A stretch of 64,000 nt of DNA from Pogonophryne albipinna (lineage: Eukaryota; Chordata; Actinopteri; Perciformes; Artedidraconidae), in NCBI GenBank assembly GCA_028583405.1, contig JAPTMU010000032.1, positions 831,001 to 895,000 of the forward strand, given 5' to 3'. Under the pieces are notes generated by a model. That model was given only the letters and a program-made list of their open reading frames with translations. It made no database searches and had not been told where the DNA came from. The position numbers and the translations under genes were made by a program. Of this stretch, positions 26,501-36,823 are shown piece after piece (positions within the stretch are counted from its first letter, which is position 1; the number at the start of each line of letters is the position of its first letter).

Positions 26501-27009
26501 TTCTTCTACTCCACTACAGTTCAGAGGTAAATTGTGTACTTTTACTCCACTACAGGTATTTAATACCTTTAGTTACTTTACAGATCTGGATTAATGATGT
26601 GAAATATAATCAAGTGTTGAATCAGACTTTAGTTCCACCTGGAGTAAATCCACAAGCTACCCTGCAGTCTACAAAGTCATTCAAACTAGCTGCACCTTTA
26701 CCAGCTTTGAGAACACTTTCATGATCAATCATTATAAATCATATATATTATTCTGAAATGGACCAATCTGCACAATCACTACTTTAACTATATTTTGATG
26801 ATAACACTTTTCTACTCGCGTACTTCAGAGTATAATATCTGAGTACTTCCCCGCCCCCTCTCCCCAGGCCTCATGGTGTTTTCAGAGGTTGGAGGTGTCT
26901 CCAGTGCCAGGCTGCTCTCACCATCCTGCTGCCGGACTCTGAGCTCTCCCTCCCCGCAGTAGATGGAGGACAGCACGGAGACTTCCTCGAGAGCAGCTTC
27001 AGACATCAT
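15566..27009 (-). CDS. rwdd3: RWD domain-containing protein 3 (RSUME), complete
   Basis: Five coding exons: 27009-26922, 25484-25252, 22899-22687, 18115-17997 and 15680-15566 (stop included). Phases match at every junction and give 255 aa, close to the 267 aa of human RWDD3. Family knowledge: RSUME binds the SUMO E2 UBC9 through its RWD domain and raises SUMO conjugation, with links to HIF-1alpha and NF-kappaB control. Residues 1-110 are the RWD domain, including the family YPxxxP motif as [10 protein letters not shown] (60-69). Exon 3 carries seven consecutive Glu (121-127) and the [17 protein letters not shown] block. Exon 4 carries [15 protein letters not shown], strongly like mammalian RWDD3. 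Exon 5 ends [12 protein letters not shown]. Either of two adjacent ATGs (27009 or 27006) could start. The introns are filled with transposons. Confidence 0.92.
16274..17973. mobile_element. 1.7-kb palindromic DNA element in rwdd3 intron 4
   Basis: The left end GGTGGCCCTGAAGTGCAAGT is mirrored at 17954-17973. The inverted arms, roughly 500 bp each outside the tandem array, pair almost continuously around a central spacer near 17230-17340. The arms carry paired CCAAT/ATTGG words (GTGATTGG, ACCAATCAC). In the left arm there is a short ATG frame followed by CTACAGGTTAGT, which looks like a splice donor. No transposase and no clear target duplication were seen, so the superfamily is open. The right edge lies only 23 bp from the rwdd3 exon 4 donor. 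Confidence 0.7.
16301..16708 (+). repeat. 20-bp minisatellite, about 20 units
   Basis: Tandem units of the type GCATTTCAGAAAACACCTCA vary at a few positions (CACA/CAGA, CACC/CGCC). The array occurs only in the left arm of the palindromic element; the right arm has about two units at 17920-17945, so the expansion is arm-specific. Two overlapping open frames through the array arise from the stop-free unit and are not genes. Confidence 0.92.
18116..19400. other. rwdd3 intron 3, gene-free part
   Basis: Between exon 4 and the Rex1-like LINE. AT-rich, with a tandem GAGTAACA word near 18617-18636. No exon or complete transposon was recognised. Confidence 0.5.
19430..19749 (+). pseudogene. LINE reverse transcriptase C-terminal remnant
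   Basis: Only about the last 110 residues of a LINE ORF2 remain. The region before 19555 is broken by stops (first block reads TGSL-stop) and the rest is open to 19749, ending in a DKAYKII tail. It matches the C-terminal domain of L2/Rex1-type ORF2 and contains no catalytic motif. Confidence 0.8.
20097..21565. mobile_element. TTAA-target DNA element (piggyBac or Kolobok type), copy 1
   Basis: The left end TTAA-CCGGTTAAGCCCC is mirrored by the right end GGGGCTTAACAGG-CTAA. The sequences outside the two ends rejoin into a phrase repeated in the host LINE (CTAAGGGAGTGCATGTACGT at 20012 and TAAGGGAGTCCATGTACGT at 21567), confirming insertion at a TTAA/CTAA site. Most of the interior (about 20457-21492) is a hAT-like copy. 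The left flank matches, in reverse complement, the right end of the element at 33810-35583. It encodes no transposase. Confidence 0.7.
20457..21492 (+). mobile_element. Fragment of a CAGGGGCG-terminus hAT-like family
   Basis: Matches 50649-53210 in reverse complement. Shared blocks include GTTGCATGGAAATAAACGTG, CTCACACAACAACCCCAGAG followed by a GTATGT donor, and GGTCCAGGAAACACCCCTG at the right end (compare CAGGGGCGTCGCCTGGACC at 50649). An ATG frame starting [12 protein letters not shown] ends at the donor-like site and resembles the start of TTF/ZMYM-type hAT transposases. The left end and the 8-bp duplication are not clear. Confidence 0.6.
21722..21915 (+). repeat. GTCCTGGATCCTGA tandem repeat
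   Basis: About a dozen imperfect 14-15-bp units built on TCCTGGATCCTG, in the 3' UTR of the Rex1-like LINE. Rich in BamHI-type GGATCC words. Confidence 0.8.
21920..22085 (-). mobile_element. Inverted copy of the Rex1-like 3' tail
   Basis: The sequence CAATCAATGTTTATTTATAT and onward is the reverse complement of 22390-22525 (CTTGTACGATGTGAGGGTCT ... GGGCTATATAAATAAACATT). It contains a local duplication of a CCTCTGTCCTTAGA unit. It is a short 5'-truncated insertion in opposite orientation inside the LINE, 300 bp from the resident tail. Confidence 0.75.
22531..23217. other. rwdd3 exon 3 flanks and possible MITE end
   Basis: Apart from exon 3 (22687-22899), the phrase TCCTATCATGCAAAATGCAC at 22953 resembles ends of fish MITEs, but no mirrored end was found. 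Nothing else was recognised. Confidence 0.4.
23218..24807. mobile_element. GGCCCTTTCTC-terminus DNA element, copy 1 (mosaic)
   Basis: GGCCCTTTCTCATTTC at 23218 is mirrored by GAAATGAGAAAGGGCC ending at 24807; flanks are AAT and TAT, an imperfect 3-bp duplication. The interior is a mosaic: 23240-23460 recurs as reverse complement at 23985-24215, and the phrase GTCTGTCCGCCGCATCTACG occurs at 23850 and 24228. Simple repeats are (CA)n(TA)n at 23525-23560, poly-C near 23737-23752 and CACA-rich 23878-23935. It sits in rwdd3 intron 2. Other copies are at 29585-30716 and 45904-49764. No transposase. The 3-bp duplication recalls PIF/Harbinger, but the target words differ from the usual TWA. Confidence 0.7.
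24808..25251. other. rwdd3 intron 2, unique part
   Basis: Contains the candidate microexon and a poly-C/poly-T block at 24986-25010. No transposon was recognised. Confidence 0.45.
24845..24856 (-). other. Candidate 12-nt rwdd3 microexon (VYYK)
   Basis: On the minus strand a pyrimidine-rich tract ending TTTCTCTCTCGCAG is followed by GTTTACTACAAG and then GTGAGTTT. That is a good acceptor, 12 nt, and a near-consensus donor. It lies between exons 2 and 3, which meet in phase 0, so including it would add Val-Tyr-Tyr-Lys without changing frame. No transcript data are available here. Confidence 0.45.
25485..26394. other. rwdd3 intron 1, mostly featureless
   Basis: Contains a (TA)n run at about 26084-26110 and poly-A stretches. 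No exon or complete repeat was recognised. Confidence 0.4.
26395..26600. repeat. Common teleost MITE-like repeat in rwdd3 intron 1
   Basis: Words of the kind GTAACTAAGTACATTTA, AATTTTGAGGTAATTGTACT and CTTCTACTCCACTACA are in an order widespread in fish genomes. Ends are degraded and no target duplication could be read. Confidence 0.6.
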
Positions 27010-27236
27010 CTACATATTAACACCAGGCTGAGAGCGTCTGCACTTTAACCAGCGATACTTTCTTTAAACACGGTATTTACAGTCAAACTTCACAAGTATC
27101 AGTGATAAGTTGACAAGCATGTCCGCTTCTCCGACCTTACCGTCCGGGTAAATCCCATGGATGTATAATAAGAACTGGATAGTACAGCGTGGGAGACGGG
27201 GCCTCATTCATTCCTATCGAGTTGCTCATTGGCAGT

Positions 27237-27480
27237 AGGCTTGTTTGAGACGCATTGCGGCTCGCCTCGAAAGTAGACGAGAATAGCCGATAGCAGCCGG
27301 GGGAGGTCTCAAAAAGCTCGCCTGAAATCGGACAGCTCGGAGTCGGCTTCTTCTTCTTCTCTCGGTTTTTTGGCGGATTGCAAACAACTTTAAGGTGCAT
27401 ACCGCCACCTCCGGAGTCGGCTTGACTCGGTTTGCATTTATGAAGAATGCACACATGTCATGTAATCGTTAATGTCAGAT
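27237..27480 (+). mobile_element. AGGCTTGTTTGAGAC-terminus element, truncated copy
   Basis: Starts AGGCTTGTTTGAGACGCATT and stays parallel to the copy at 29484 through the GGTGCATACCGCCACCTCCG block. It breaks off near 27480, where a non-LTR tail begins. The ~75 bp before it (27158-27236, GGATGTATAATAAGAACTGG) recurs at 31373 and, inverted, near 62730-62800. Confidence 0.65.
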
Positions 27481-27565
27481 ATTCAATTCAATTCAAAACC
27501 TTTATTTATCCAGGTAAAATCCCATTGAGATCAATGATCTCTTTTTCAAGGGAGACCTGCAGCCA
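27481..27565 (-). repeat. Non-LTR retrotransposon 3' tail (inverted)
   Basis: The phrase CCTTTATTTATCCAGGTAAA ... CTTTTTCAAGGGAGACCTG is, on the minus strand, a common fish LINE/SINE 3' end with a poly(TTGAA) tail. The family is not identified. Confidence 0.55.
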
Positions 27566-27887
27566 GGGGGGTGAAAAGTTAGGACGATTCTAAGGGCCCG
27601 TGACTGACAGGGGCCCCAAAAAAATGTAGAACATTAAGAAAAAAAAAGTAAGTAACCTTTCATCAATCATCGATAATTAACATTAATATAACGTCATATT
27701 GATAATGTACTCACTAAACTTACGATTCATTTAACTTATTTTCTTCCAAAAGTTAATTATCCAAAGCCTCTGAACACCCCCCTCTATTTACATGTAATGG
27801 TTTGGTCCTGCCTCCAAACGCTGTGCCCGCACTTAATTCTAGCAGCAGAGAGTGAGAGCATGTGAGGAGGGATGCTAGTACTTACTA

Positions 27888-28886
27888 GGCTTGTTTGAGA
27901 CAAGCGAGACCTGCGCAGACCTGCGCAGTTGCGATCAACGTCTTGCTAGTGCGTTGCATGATGGTTAGTCATTTTGTCCGACTTGCTCTGGAGGCTCGCC
28001 TACATGAGACGTTGAAATCTCGCGGGACAAAGACACCCGCAGCCTTGAGAGCGAGGCGCGGCGAGGCGGCGCAGTTCCTCTCCACGGGCTGCGGAAGCGA
28101 AATGCTTGATGGGAAACGACTCACTGGTAGCGCTCATTGGTGGTTTTTTGCCCCGTGCTGCTGATGAAATTGGCTCGGCAAAAGTTTGTTGTTGTTTTGT
28201 GTCAGTTTTACATCGCCACTTCCATTATCATTTTTCATCATTGTTCCACAATGTTTATCATCATGAGATTAATATCTTTATACTATACTTGCACTGCTTA
28301 CCGTTTTCACTTATATATCTTAGCATATTCATACACACTGTTCATACTGCTCACAGGCTGCTGTGTATATCTAGTGTATTCATACACACTGTTCATACTG
28401 CTCACAGGCTGCTGTGTATCTCTAGTGTATTCATACCCCTCACTGTTTATTCATCATTCAATTCATTCTATATTTTATTCTGTAGATTGTGTACATTACT
28501 TTTCACTTTACTGCTTGTTGCACCTGGTTAGAAGCTAAACTGCATTTCAGTACCTGTAATATGTGCAATAACAATAAAGTTGAATCTAATCTTGAGCAGG
28601 AACAAATTTATTTACTTAGTACATATCTGACATTAACGATTAAACACATGTGTGCATTCTTTATAAATGCAAACCGAGTCAAGCCGACTGCGGAGGTGGC
28701 GGTATGCACCTTCAAGTTGTTTGCAATCCGCCAAAAAACCGAGAGAATAATAAGAAGAAGACGACGACGACGAAGCCGACTCGGAGCTGTCCGTCTTCAG
28801 GCGAGCTTTTTGAGACCTCCCCCGGCTGCGATCGGCTATTCTCGTCTACTTTCGAGGCGAGCCGCAACGCGTCTCAAACAAGCCTC
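27888..28886. mobile_element. AGGCTTGTTTGAGAC-terminus DNA element, about 1.0 kb
   Basis: The left end AGGCTTGTTTGAGAC at 27888 is mirrored by GTCTCAAACAAGCCT ending at 28885, with CTA at both outer edges, compatible with a PIF/Harbinger-like 3-bp target. The right arm (28620-28885) is the reverse complement of 27237-27480. The interior (28200-28600) carries a non-LTR tail ending CAATAAAGTTGAATCTAATC and a roughly 50-bp tandem duplication around CACACTGTTCATACTGCTCA. The overlapping open frames here are translations of terminal repeats, not genes. Confidence 0.6.
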
Positions 28887-29040
28887 TAACCGAGGAACCA
28901 CCAGACCATCCTTCAATGAAATCCTCAGACACTCGCCCCGCCCCCTTACTGTGTATCATGCACTGATCTGATGCTTCTTGACATGAGAGCAGTTTCCCAG
29001 CAGAGTGAAGAAAATACATGAACCTCACGGGAGTCACTCC

Positions 29041-29480
29041 TCAGTTCATACCGTGTTTTGTTTCAATTCATGTATCATTTAGTTACAAATATGTGATATA
29101 TCTGAACAACAAAGTGGGCAAAAATCATTTTATTCATTTTTTGGAGAAAAAAAATCATGATCGCTTTTTTCGTTTTCCATTTTCATTTATTGTCATTTCC
29201 ATTCAGTCAGTCATTAAGTGCTATTTAAAATGTTAATGTGCTACATATCCACACAAACAAAGTGTGCAATCCAATGAATGTTAATCTAACTGGGTTTTGA
29301 TAGATAACATCTCTTTTTCTTCTCTGAATTATTTATTTTGTGCACTCTAATCAATATTAATCAAACTATTGTTCGTTTATACATTTTAAGAATGGCGTTT
29401 ATCTTTTTTGAGAATTAGTTCTTATTTTATTTTATTTATTTGGGTCTACAACAGATGATACAAATGTTTGTGTCAGTAAT
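29041..29480. other. AT-rich stretch without recognised features
   Basis: Upstream of rwdd3 and between two copies of the AGGCTTG family. Short poly-T and poly-A runs only. Confidence 0.4.
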
Positions 29481-29483
29481 TAG

Positions 29484-29993
29484 GCTTGTTTGAGACGCGT
29501 TGCGGCTCGTCTCGAAAGTAGACGAGAATAGCCGATCGCAGCCGGGGGAGGTCTCAAAAAGCTCGCCTGAAGTCGGACAGCTCGAGAGGTTTCTCAATAC
29601 TCTAATTTCCCCTCCTCGACTCCTTTCCTCGACTCCTATCCTCGATACTTAGTCCCGCCCACAGGAGATGCGAGCGGAGGACTGAGGAGGGGAGCCGAGG
29701 AGAGAGGAGGGGAAGCAGCAGGCGGTTAGAGAAATGAGAACTCCTCTCCTCTGAGCGGTCATTTTAAAGAGACGTCCATCAATGATGACAGGAGGCACAG
29801 CAGCCCTCTGTCTGATGGACAGATGTGTTCATGACCACTTATATATTTACTTTTAATTAATTGACGGTGCGATATATGAGACAATAACAGGCTACAGATG
29901 CGGACATACACATATATTTATATAAATATATACAATTTCAGAATCAAACTAGTATGAGAGCACTCTCATAATAACATAACACAATCAGAGACT

Positions 29994-30028
<35 letters not shown>

Positions 30029-31440
30029 CCCCCCCCCTCTCTGGTAGCTGAAATGGGGAATTTAAATTACGGGCCAAAAGTTGTATTTACAAGTATTAAA
30101 AGTAAGCAGAGGACACCAAACCAACTGAGACCCGTCTGTCCGCCGCATCTACGCATTGTACAACACACATACACCTACACACTGTACCACACACACCTAC
30201 AGCTCCTAAAGCATAATCAGGCTACAGCCGTTGTGCATTTTATTATGTGAAGCACTAAATGGTCTTAGAAAAAGATCGACTCTTTGTTTGTAGATATCTA
30301 CTAAACTACAGCAAATAAAGAGAGTAATGTAGGCCTGTTATACTGAGTGATATATATTTTACACACTGCTTTCTGCACGGACCTCACAGCTGTTCTCACT
30401 GTAAACATCGCGTTGCCGTTCAAGCGGTTACTAAAATAATATCCAGGGGATGCATGCAGAGCTGTCATTGGCTGAGATAAGTCCGACCGTGCGTAACGCT
30501 TCCACCGTTCCCGGAAATGGATCCGCGGAGGAGCCGTGGAGGACCCATCAGTGTCTCCTCGGTTAAAGCTCCTCCAGAGAGCCTCCTCGATGCTCGGTCC
30601 TCGATGTGCATTTAGAGAAATGAGATGTCCTTCAACATGGCGCGCTGAAATCCATTTCCGGGTCGCAACCGGAGGACCGAGGAGTCGAGGGGAAATTAGA
30701 GTATTGAGAAACCTCTTCGGAGTCGGCTTCGTCTTCTTCTTCTCTCGGTTCTTTGGCGGATTGCAAACAGCTTGAAGGTGCATATCGCCACCTCCGGAGT
30801 CGGCTTGACTCGGTTTGCATTTATAAAGAATGCACACATGTGTTCAATCGTTAATGTCAGATATGTACTAAGTAAATACATTTGTTCCTGCTCAAGATTA
30901 GATTCAACTTTATTGTTATTGCACATATTACAGGTACTGAGACAACGAAATGCAGTTTAGCTTCTAACCAGGTGCAACAAGCAGTGAAGTGAAAAGTAAT
31001 GTACACAATAGACAGAATAAAATATAGAATGAATTGAATGATGAATAAACAGTGAGGGGTATGAATACACTAGATATACACAGCAGCCTGTGAGCAGTAT
31101 GAACAGTGTGTATGAATACACTAGATATACACAGCAGCCTGTGAGCAGTATGAACAGTGGGTATGAATATGCTAAGATATATAAAGTATGAAAACGGTAA
31201 GCAGTGCAAGTATAGTATAAAATATATAGATATTAATTTCATGATGATAAACATTGTGGAACAATGATGAAAAATGGGAATGGATGTGGCGACGTAAAAC
31301 TGACACAAAACAACAACAAACTTTTGCCGAGCCAATAGGAGAGTTTCATCAGCAGCACGGGGTAAAAACATGGATGTATAATAAGAACTGGATACAGCGT
31401 GGGAGGCGGGGCCTCATTCATTCCTATGAGAGTTGCTCAT
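29484..31440. mobile_element. AGGCTTGTTTGAGAC-terminus element, interrupted copy
   Basis: The left arm starts at 29484 and stops at 29584, where a 1132-bp element is inserted. It resumes at 30717 (GGAGTCGGCTTCGTCTTCTT) and runs to the GGTGCATATCGCC block, a non-LTR tail in minus orientation (30880-31330) and the GGATGTATAATAAGAACTGG block at 31373. The right AGGCTTG end is absent. Confidence 0.6.
29585..30716. mobile_element. AGAGGTTTCTC-terminus DNA element with TCG duplication
   Basis: AGAGGTTTCTCAATACTCTA at 29585 is mirrored exactly by TAGAGTATTGAGAAACCTCT ending at 30716. Flanks are TCG on both sides (29582-29584, 30717-30719). The uninterrupted target is visible at 27325-27350 (CAGCTCGGAGTCGGC), so the 3-bp duplication TCG is certain. 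The interior is the same family as 23218-24807, with a TA microsatellite at 29997-30025 and a poly-C run at 30026-30036. No transposase. Confidence 0.85.
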
Positions 31441-31667
31441 TAGCGCATGAAGATAAAATGGCCCAACTTTTGAGAGAGTGAAACGTCACAGATTACCCGT
31501 CATGCCTGAGAAGTACCCGTATGTGCACTCATAGAGCATGCGCAACTTTAACCACGCCGCCCAAAAGGCTCGTTCACATTAAGCACGTGAATTTGCGTAC
31601 ACGTAACAGCACCGCACGTTCATGACAGCATGGTACTGGATTTATATTAACGAGGCGGTGTAGGTAC

Positions 31668-33198
31668 TAGGGCTGCACGGTATTGAAAAAAACTGACATC
31701 GCGATTTCCCCCCCCCCCTGCGGTATATATTGCGGTTTTTTTAACCTGTTAAGCCCCAAAGTCCACGCGGGTACTTTACTTTTTTTTTTCACGACAGTGT
31801 CTCAGGGGATCGTAATATTTAAGAACCTATTAATGTGTTATACCAGATTAACGGAAATAATCTCAGCTAGCTGACGATACAAACCATTTTTACCAAAACA
31901 AAACACAAGTCTCATAAGAAGCATCTAAATGACCCCTGAGCGAAAAATGCTAACGCACTTTGGCACAGAACTCAAGATAAAAGTACCCTTATTACTTATC
32001 GTAGCTGCACATACAAGATATCCGATTAAAGCTGAGACTCCACAGATCATTTAGGTATATAGTATCATCACTGAGTGATCCGGACTCAGACAGGGGAAGC
32101 AAACAGACATCACAACACGTACCTTTACGGAGCTTCTAGGGAGATCGTCTCACCGTAGCTGTCAATCTGATCAAAAGACGTGTTCAATGGCATTAAAACG
32201 AGAAAGAAAAAACGCGGCTGAATCGGTTAATCCATAGGTTTTTAACGTCTCTGTATAAAAAAATGATTTAATTTATAATCATAATTCAATTTTTATGTAA
32301 ATATCGCAGAGCAAAAGTTAGCTGCTAATGGTAGCCACCAGAGTGGCTGCTGCTTCCGGTCTTGGCATGTTGCTTACCCTCAAATAAGGGGGTTCATCTG
32401 TGAATGAAGAAGAGTGGTAAGGGATCCAAGAGATTAAACGTATTTGTTACGACTCATTAAACTATAGGAAGCTTCTTGGAAGTAAATCTTCATTCTCTCC
32501 GGTATTGTCCTCCTGTGCCTCGCTCATTTTTTACCAGTGTTTTGATGGTCTGCAAACTAGCGGGGCGGGGCCTGCTGTGATCTGATCAAGAATGATTGTG
32601 ATTGGTAGTTTGCTGTGCATGCAGGGGAAGTTCTACACACACCAACACATAAACAAATAAGGAGTGAGAGTGACGCGTAGCCAAAACCGGAAGCTGCATA
32701 CACTCTGGTGGCTACCATTAGCAGCTAACTTTTGTGCTCTGATTTTTACATAAAAATGGAATTATGGATTATAAACAATTGCTTCAAAGCCACAGATACA
32801 TTATCAACCTATGGATCAACCGATTCAGCCGCGTTTTTTCTTTCTCGTTTTAATGCCATTGAACACGTCTTTTGATCAGATTGACAGCTACGGTGAGACG
32901 ATCTCCAGTAAAAGCTCCGTAAAAGGTACGTGTTGTGATGTCTGTGTTTGCTTTCCCTGTTGCGAGATCGGATCGCTTAGATACTATACTTAAATAATCT
33001 GTGGAGTCTCAGCTTTAATCGGATATATTGTATGTGCAGTTTCGATAAGTAATAAGGGTATCTTTATTTTGAATTCTGTGCTAAAGTGCGTTAGCATTTA
33101 AAAAAAAAGAAGAAGAAAACCGCACGTCCCTGCGGTGTGAATACCGCGCATGCGCATACCGCGGTTATCGCCATGACACGGTATATCGTTCAGCCCTA
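31668..33198. mobile_element. Composite hAT-like element, copy 2 (8-bp TSD GTAGGTAC)
   Basis: Same 1.5-kb structure as 2377-3910, with TAGGGCTG and CAGCCCTA ends and a perfect 8-bp duplication GTAGGTAC at 31660-31667 and 33199-33206. The fold-back interior and the TTAA-CCTGTTAAGCCCC block are at the same relative positions. Differences from copy 1 are scattered substitutions and small indels. Confidence 0.87.
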
Positions 33199-33209
33199 GT
33201 AGGTACCAT

Positions 33210-36046
33210 GGTTGCGTTCCAATAGTCCATTTAGCTTAGGAACCTTCCTAACCAAGTGAAATGACCCGGAAGTCCCTCAGTGGCAGCCATGATAAGTGAC
33301 GTTCCAATTCTCTAAATGAAAGGAAAGGAGGTTTCAAACTTCCTTTATAACCTCCTTTAGCTTAGGAACCACTGGACCTCCCTTGACGAAAGGAGAGGAG
33401 AAAATGCTGCCCCACAATGCATTGCAGCCGCAGCATTTGCCTTCACTCAACAGTCAGTCGTTCACGGAAACAACCGATTATGACCAAGAAATTATATCAT
33501 GAACGTTACGGTGCTTATTAAGCATTTTAAAACTATGTGGTAAGTTGCCAAAGTGCTTTGTTCTGAACGTTCATCAGTATTATAATCATAGAGAGAAATA
33601 TGAACGTTAGTTTTTACTGAAATGATCAAATAAAGTCAACATTTCACAGTCTTTACTGAGCTGTGTGGGGTTTGTTCAACTTTTAAAAGATGTTTGAATG
33701 GTGATATACACAGTGATAGATGTTAAGGACTAACGTTTATAATAAATACATTTGTATTGATTTTAAGATCTTTTCATACAATCATACGTATTGGGATCAT
33801 TTGTATTAACCTCTTAAGCCCGAGGGTCCCCCCAGGGGACCCCTCCCACCGTTTTTTTATGAGACTAAGTCTCAGGGCTTCTTAACATTTATGAAACTAT
33901 TAATGTTCCATACCCTTTTAACGCTAAGAAACTCCGCTAACTGACAATGTGAACCATTTTTAGCTAAAAGAAACACAAGAGTAATACCAAGCCTTTGAAT
34001 TAGCATGGAGCGAAAAAATGATAACTAATGCTAATCCAATGTCTTTGTGTCACGTAGAAATTTTGACTGATAATCCTTCATCATATTTATGGCAATATAC
34101 TGGGTATAAAGTTTCGCCGTCCAGGCGTGCACTTTTAGATATGCTTTGTCCGTTTCTCTAGTACGTCCGCTATGGTAATGTTTACGTTGATTTGGGAACT
34201 GCCCATCGATTCTATTGGTTCTGATGGTTAAGAAAAAGGTGTAAATCACACGAATCGACCAATGGGTTCCAGAGATATGGTCCTGCGTAAAGTATAAAGA
34301 ATGCCAGCCAGTTTAAGTACTTTACGCAGGCGGCTTCATTTATTGTTTACTACTCACAGCAGGCATTACAGCAGAACCCAGAACACACGGAGGACAGAGC
34401 GGACAGCAGATAACGGAATTGCAGTTTTATTGCTTATAGATTATCAGAACATTTCAAAGGGGACACAGCCACATTGGATATTAACCTATGGATTAACTAC
34501 ATCATCGTTTTTATCGTTTTAATGCCATTGAAGACCAGTTTAGACCAGGCAAAGACGAAGGTAAGCCATTAGCCTAGCGCATGCTAGTACCTAACTCCAC
34601 TTGTTTTGATGTACGTTTTTGTTGATAACGTCGCAAGTTTGTATCTTTCAGTGTTGAGGTGGGTACCGTTAGATTCTGTGTCTTTACGATCAAAAACGAT
34701 GTGTTGGATGTGCAGCTAGGATAAGTAGTAAGGCAGCTAGGATAAGTAATAAGGGAGCTAGGAGTGATTTTCGGTGCAGTAATAGGTTAGCATTTTTCGC
34801 TCGGGGCTAATTCAGATGCTCACTGTTAGCATTGTGGTTTTTTTGAAAAAATAAATGAAAAAGATTAGTTAAATGAGTTTTTTCCCGTTATATGGATATA
34901 AAATATTCATAGTTTATTAAATAGTAAGGTTCCTTAGACGTTGTTTCCTGCAAATGACGCGATTTCGGTCCGTGGGGCCTATAAGTGCTATATAAATAAA
35001 CTTGCCTTGCCTAAGAGGATAACAGAGTATGTTCTTATATTTTATTTTTTTTAATTTTATTTTTCACAACAGTTGTATTTGGATGGAATGAATACCTATA
35101 GTGAAAATTCAAAGTAATAAAATGATTTTTACAGTGAAAAAGTTCAAATGGAACTGATGGTTCCCAAATTACCCAGAGGTGAGTCCGCCTGGACTTTATT
35201 TTTCTAAACCTCTCTAAAAAGGTCAAATTTAACTTGTTTTGCATCAATCTTGATACAGGGTACTTATTATATGTTATAGTTTGGATTCCTAAAGCTTTTA
35301 GTCTACTAACCCATCATTCAAGGGTGGTTTTTACTATAAGTAATGGGTATTTTTTAGGCGGACATTAGAATTTACATGTTTTTACTATGTTCCATCTGAA
35401 TTTACTTTAAAATAAAAACATCTATATTGATTCTGACACTTCTACATCCAACTCACAGATGTAACCTTGCTTTGAGAGAAAAGATGATTAATTTACCCCT
35501 TTTAGAAGTGAAGATATAGTCTTTGTTGTGTTAGTGGCATTTTCGAGCCTGAAACCTGAAAAACAGGCTCAGGGCTTAAGAGGTTAATGTGGACCGGAGG
35601 GAGAGGGTGACGAGCATAAGTTTCACTTTCCTTTTTTATTTAAATTCCAACTTTGGTCATGAAGACTAATATGTTTCTCTGTTGTCCACGTTCATAAAGC
35701 AAAGCAACAGCATCAGAGCACGGTGCAGAGTCTCTAGATGAGTTTACAGTAGTCCCTCCTTCTTATTAAACATCCATGTTGTAGTCCGCTGTATAGAAAA
35801 CTGTAGTTTCCATGGTTTCCCCACAGCAGCAGACGCACATTCATGACGTCCGCTGGCGCATCATGAACACGTCGGATAGTGAAAGTGCGGTCGATTCTCT
35901 AAAGTACCGCAGTCTCTTCTCCTAAGTCCTTTTGAATTCTCCTATCCACTATTCCTTAACCCCGTGACGTTTCACTCAGAGGTCAAGGAATAGACTATAG
36001 GGTTAGACGATAGGAGCTGATTTTTGGATTATCCGACCGCAGACCC
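33210..36046. mobile_element. GGTTGCGTTCC-terminus element A (with TTAA insertion)
   Basis: The left end GGTTGCGTTCCAATAGTCCA and the degraded right end TTGGATTATCCGACCGCAGACC are flanked by CAT on both sides, a possible 3-bp duplication. Without its insertion the element is about 1.06 kb. It contains repeated GCTTAGGAAC words, a CCACAATGCATTGCAGCCGC block and GACGTCCGCTGGCGCATCAT. It is non-coding. Inverted copy C lies at 42856-45110, and a shorter direct copy B at 36446. Confidence 0.7.
33810..35583. mobile_element. TTAA-target DNA element, copy 2 (perfect TTAA TSD)
   Basis: Ends CCTCTTAAGCCC and GGGCTTAAGAGG are mirror images, flanked by TTAA at 33806-33809 and 35584-35587. The empty site is present in copy C (reverse complement near 43314, TTTGTATTAATGTGGACC), proving a TTAA duplication as in piggyBac and Kolobok elements. 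The block near 34480-34570 (CTATGGATTAACTACATC, GTTTTAATGCCATTGAA, then GAAGGTAAGCC) parallels the inner part of the composite hAT elements and looks like a leader exon with splice donor. No transposase. A short L2 tail fragment lies at 34983-35012. Confidence 0.85.
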
Positions 36047-36445
36047 ATGTGCTTTGCTTGACAAACCCCGTAATTTGTCCTCAAGCTCTGTGATTGGATG
36101 TTGGAGTGGCAGTGCGCGAAGTTTACGCCGAGCGTCAAACAGCATTTTGAAATGGAATGAAACCCATGCATCGACGGCACACTATTCAAAACAATCCCAA
36201 TTTGGGAAATTGTTTTTGTTGCAGCAGCATAAAAGACAAGGCATTTTACAATAAAACAAAACTACGAATAAACAAGAATAGAAAGAATAGAAAATATACA
36301 TGTTGAAATAGAAAATATACATGTAGATATTATATATGCAAATATATATGACATATGGAATATGGAATATTAAATATTGAACAGATTATATATGTGTAAA
36401 ATGTACAGCGAGGTTTTATTCCAAGAGAAACTACGGAGCAGTCCA
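36047..36445. other. Spacer with repeat fragment between elements A and B
   Basis: Contains TCAAGCTCTGTGATTGGATG, also found inverted near 45270, and a fragment CCCAATTTGGGAAATTG...GCAGCAGCATAA that recurs at 55852. Both are repeat-derived. No gene. Confidence 0.5.
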
Positions 36446-36823
36446 GGGCTGCAGTCGAATAGTCCATTTAGCTTAGGAACCTTCCTAACGGAGTGAAATG
36501 ACCCGGAAGTCCCTCAGTGGCAGCCATGACAAGTGCCGTTCGAATTCTCTAGAATGATAGGAAAGGAGGTTTCAAACTTCCTTTATAACCTCCTTTAGCT
36601 TAGGAACCACTGGACCTCCCTGACCGAAAGGAGAGGAGAAAATGCTGCCCCACAATGCATTGCAGCCGCAGCATTTGCGTCACTCAACAGTCGGTCGTTC
36701 ACGGAAACAACCGATTATGACGGAGCAGCATCAGAGCACGGTGCAGAGTTTCTAGATGAGTTTACAGTAGTCCCTCGTTCTTATTGAACATCCATGTTGT
36801 AGTCCACTGTATAGAAAACGATA

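Noticed and set aside
27130..27150. Donor-like CGGACGGTAAGG upstream of rwdd3 as a 5' non-coding exon
   Set aside because: A single splice-like site without transcript evidence; exon 1 already provides a start codon.
28106..28971. Overlapping open frames of 133-160 codons
   Set aside because: They translate a non-LTR tail, a ~50-bp duplication and a transposon terminal repeat; similar frames occur on the opposite strand at 30301-31371.
32811..32993. Short ORF MDQPIQPRFFF and relatives at 48825
   Set aside because: It lies within one arm of the composite hAT palindrome. It may be part of an ancestral leader exon but is not a gene by itself.
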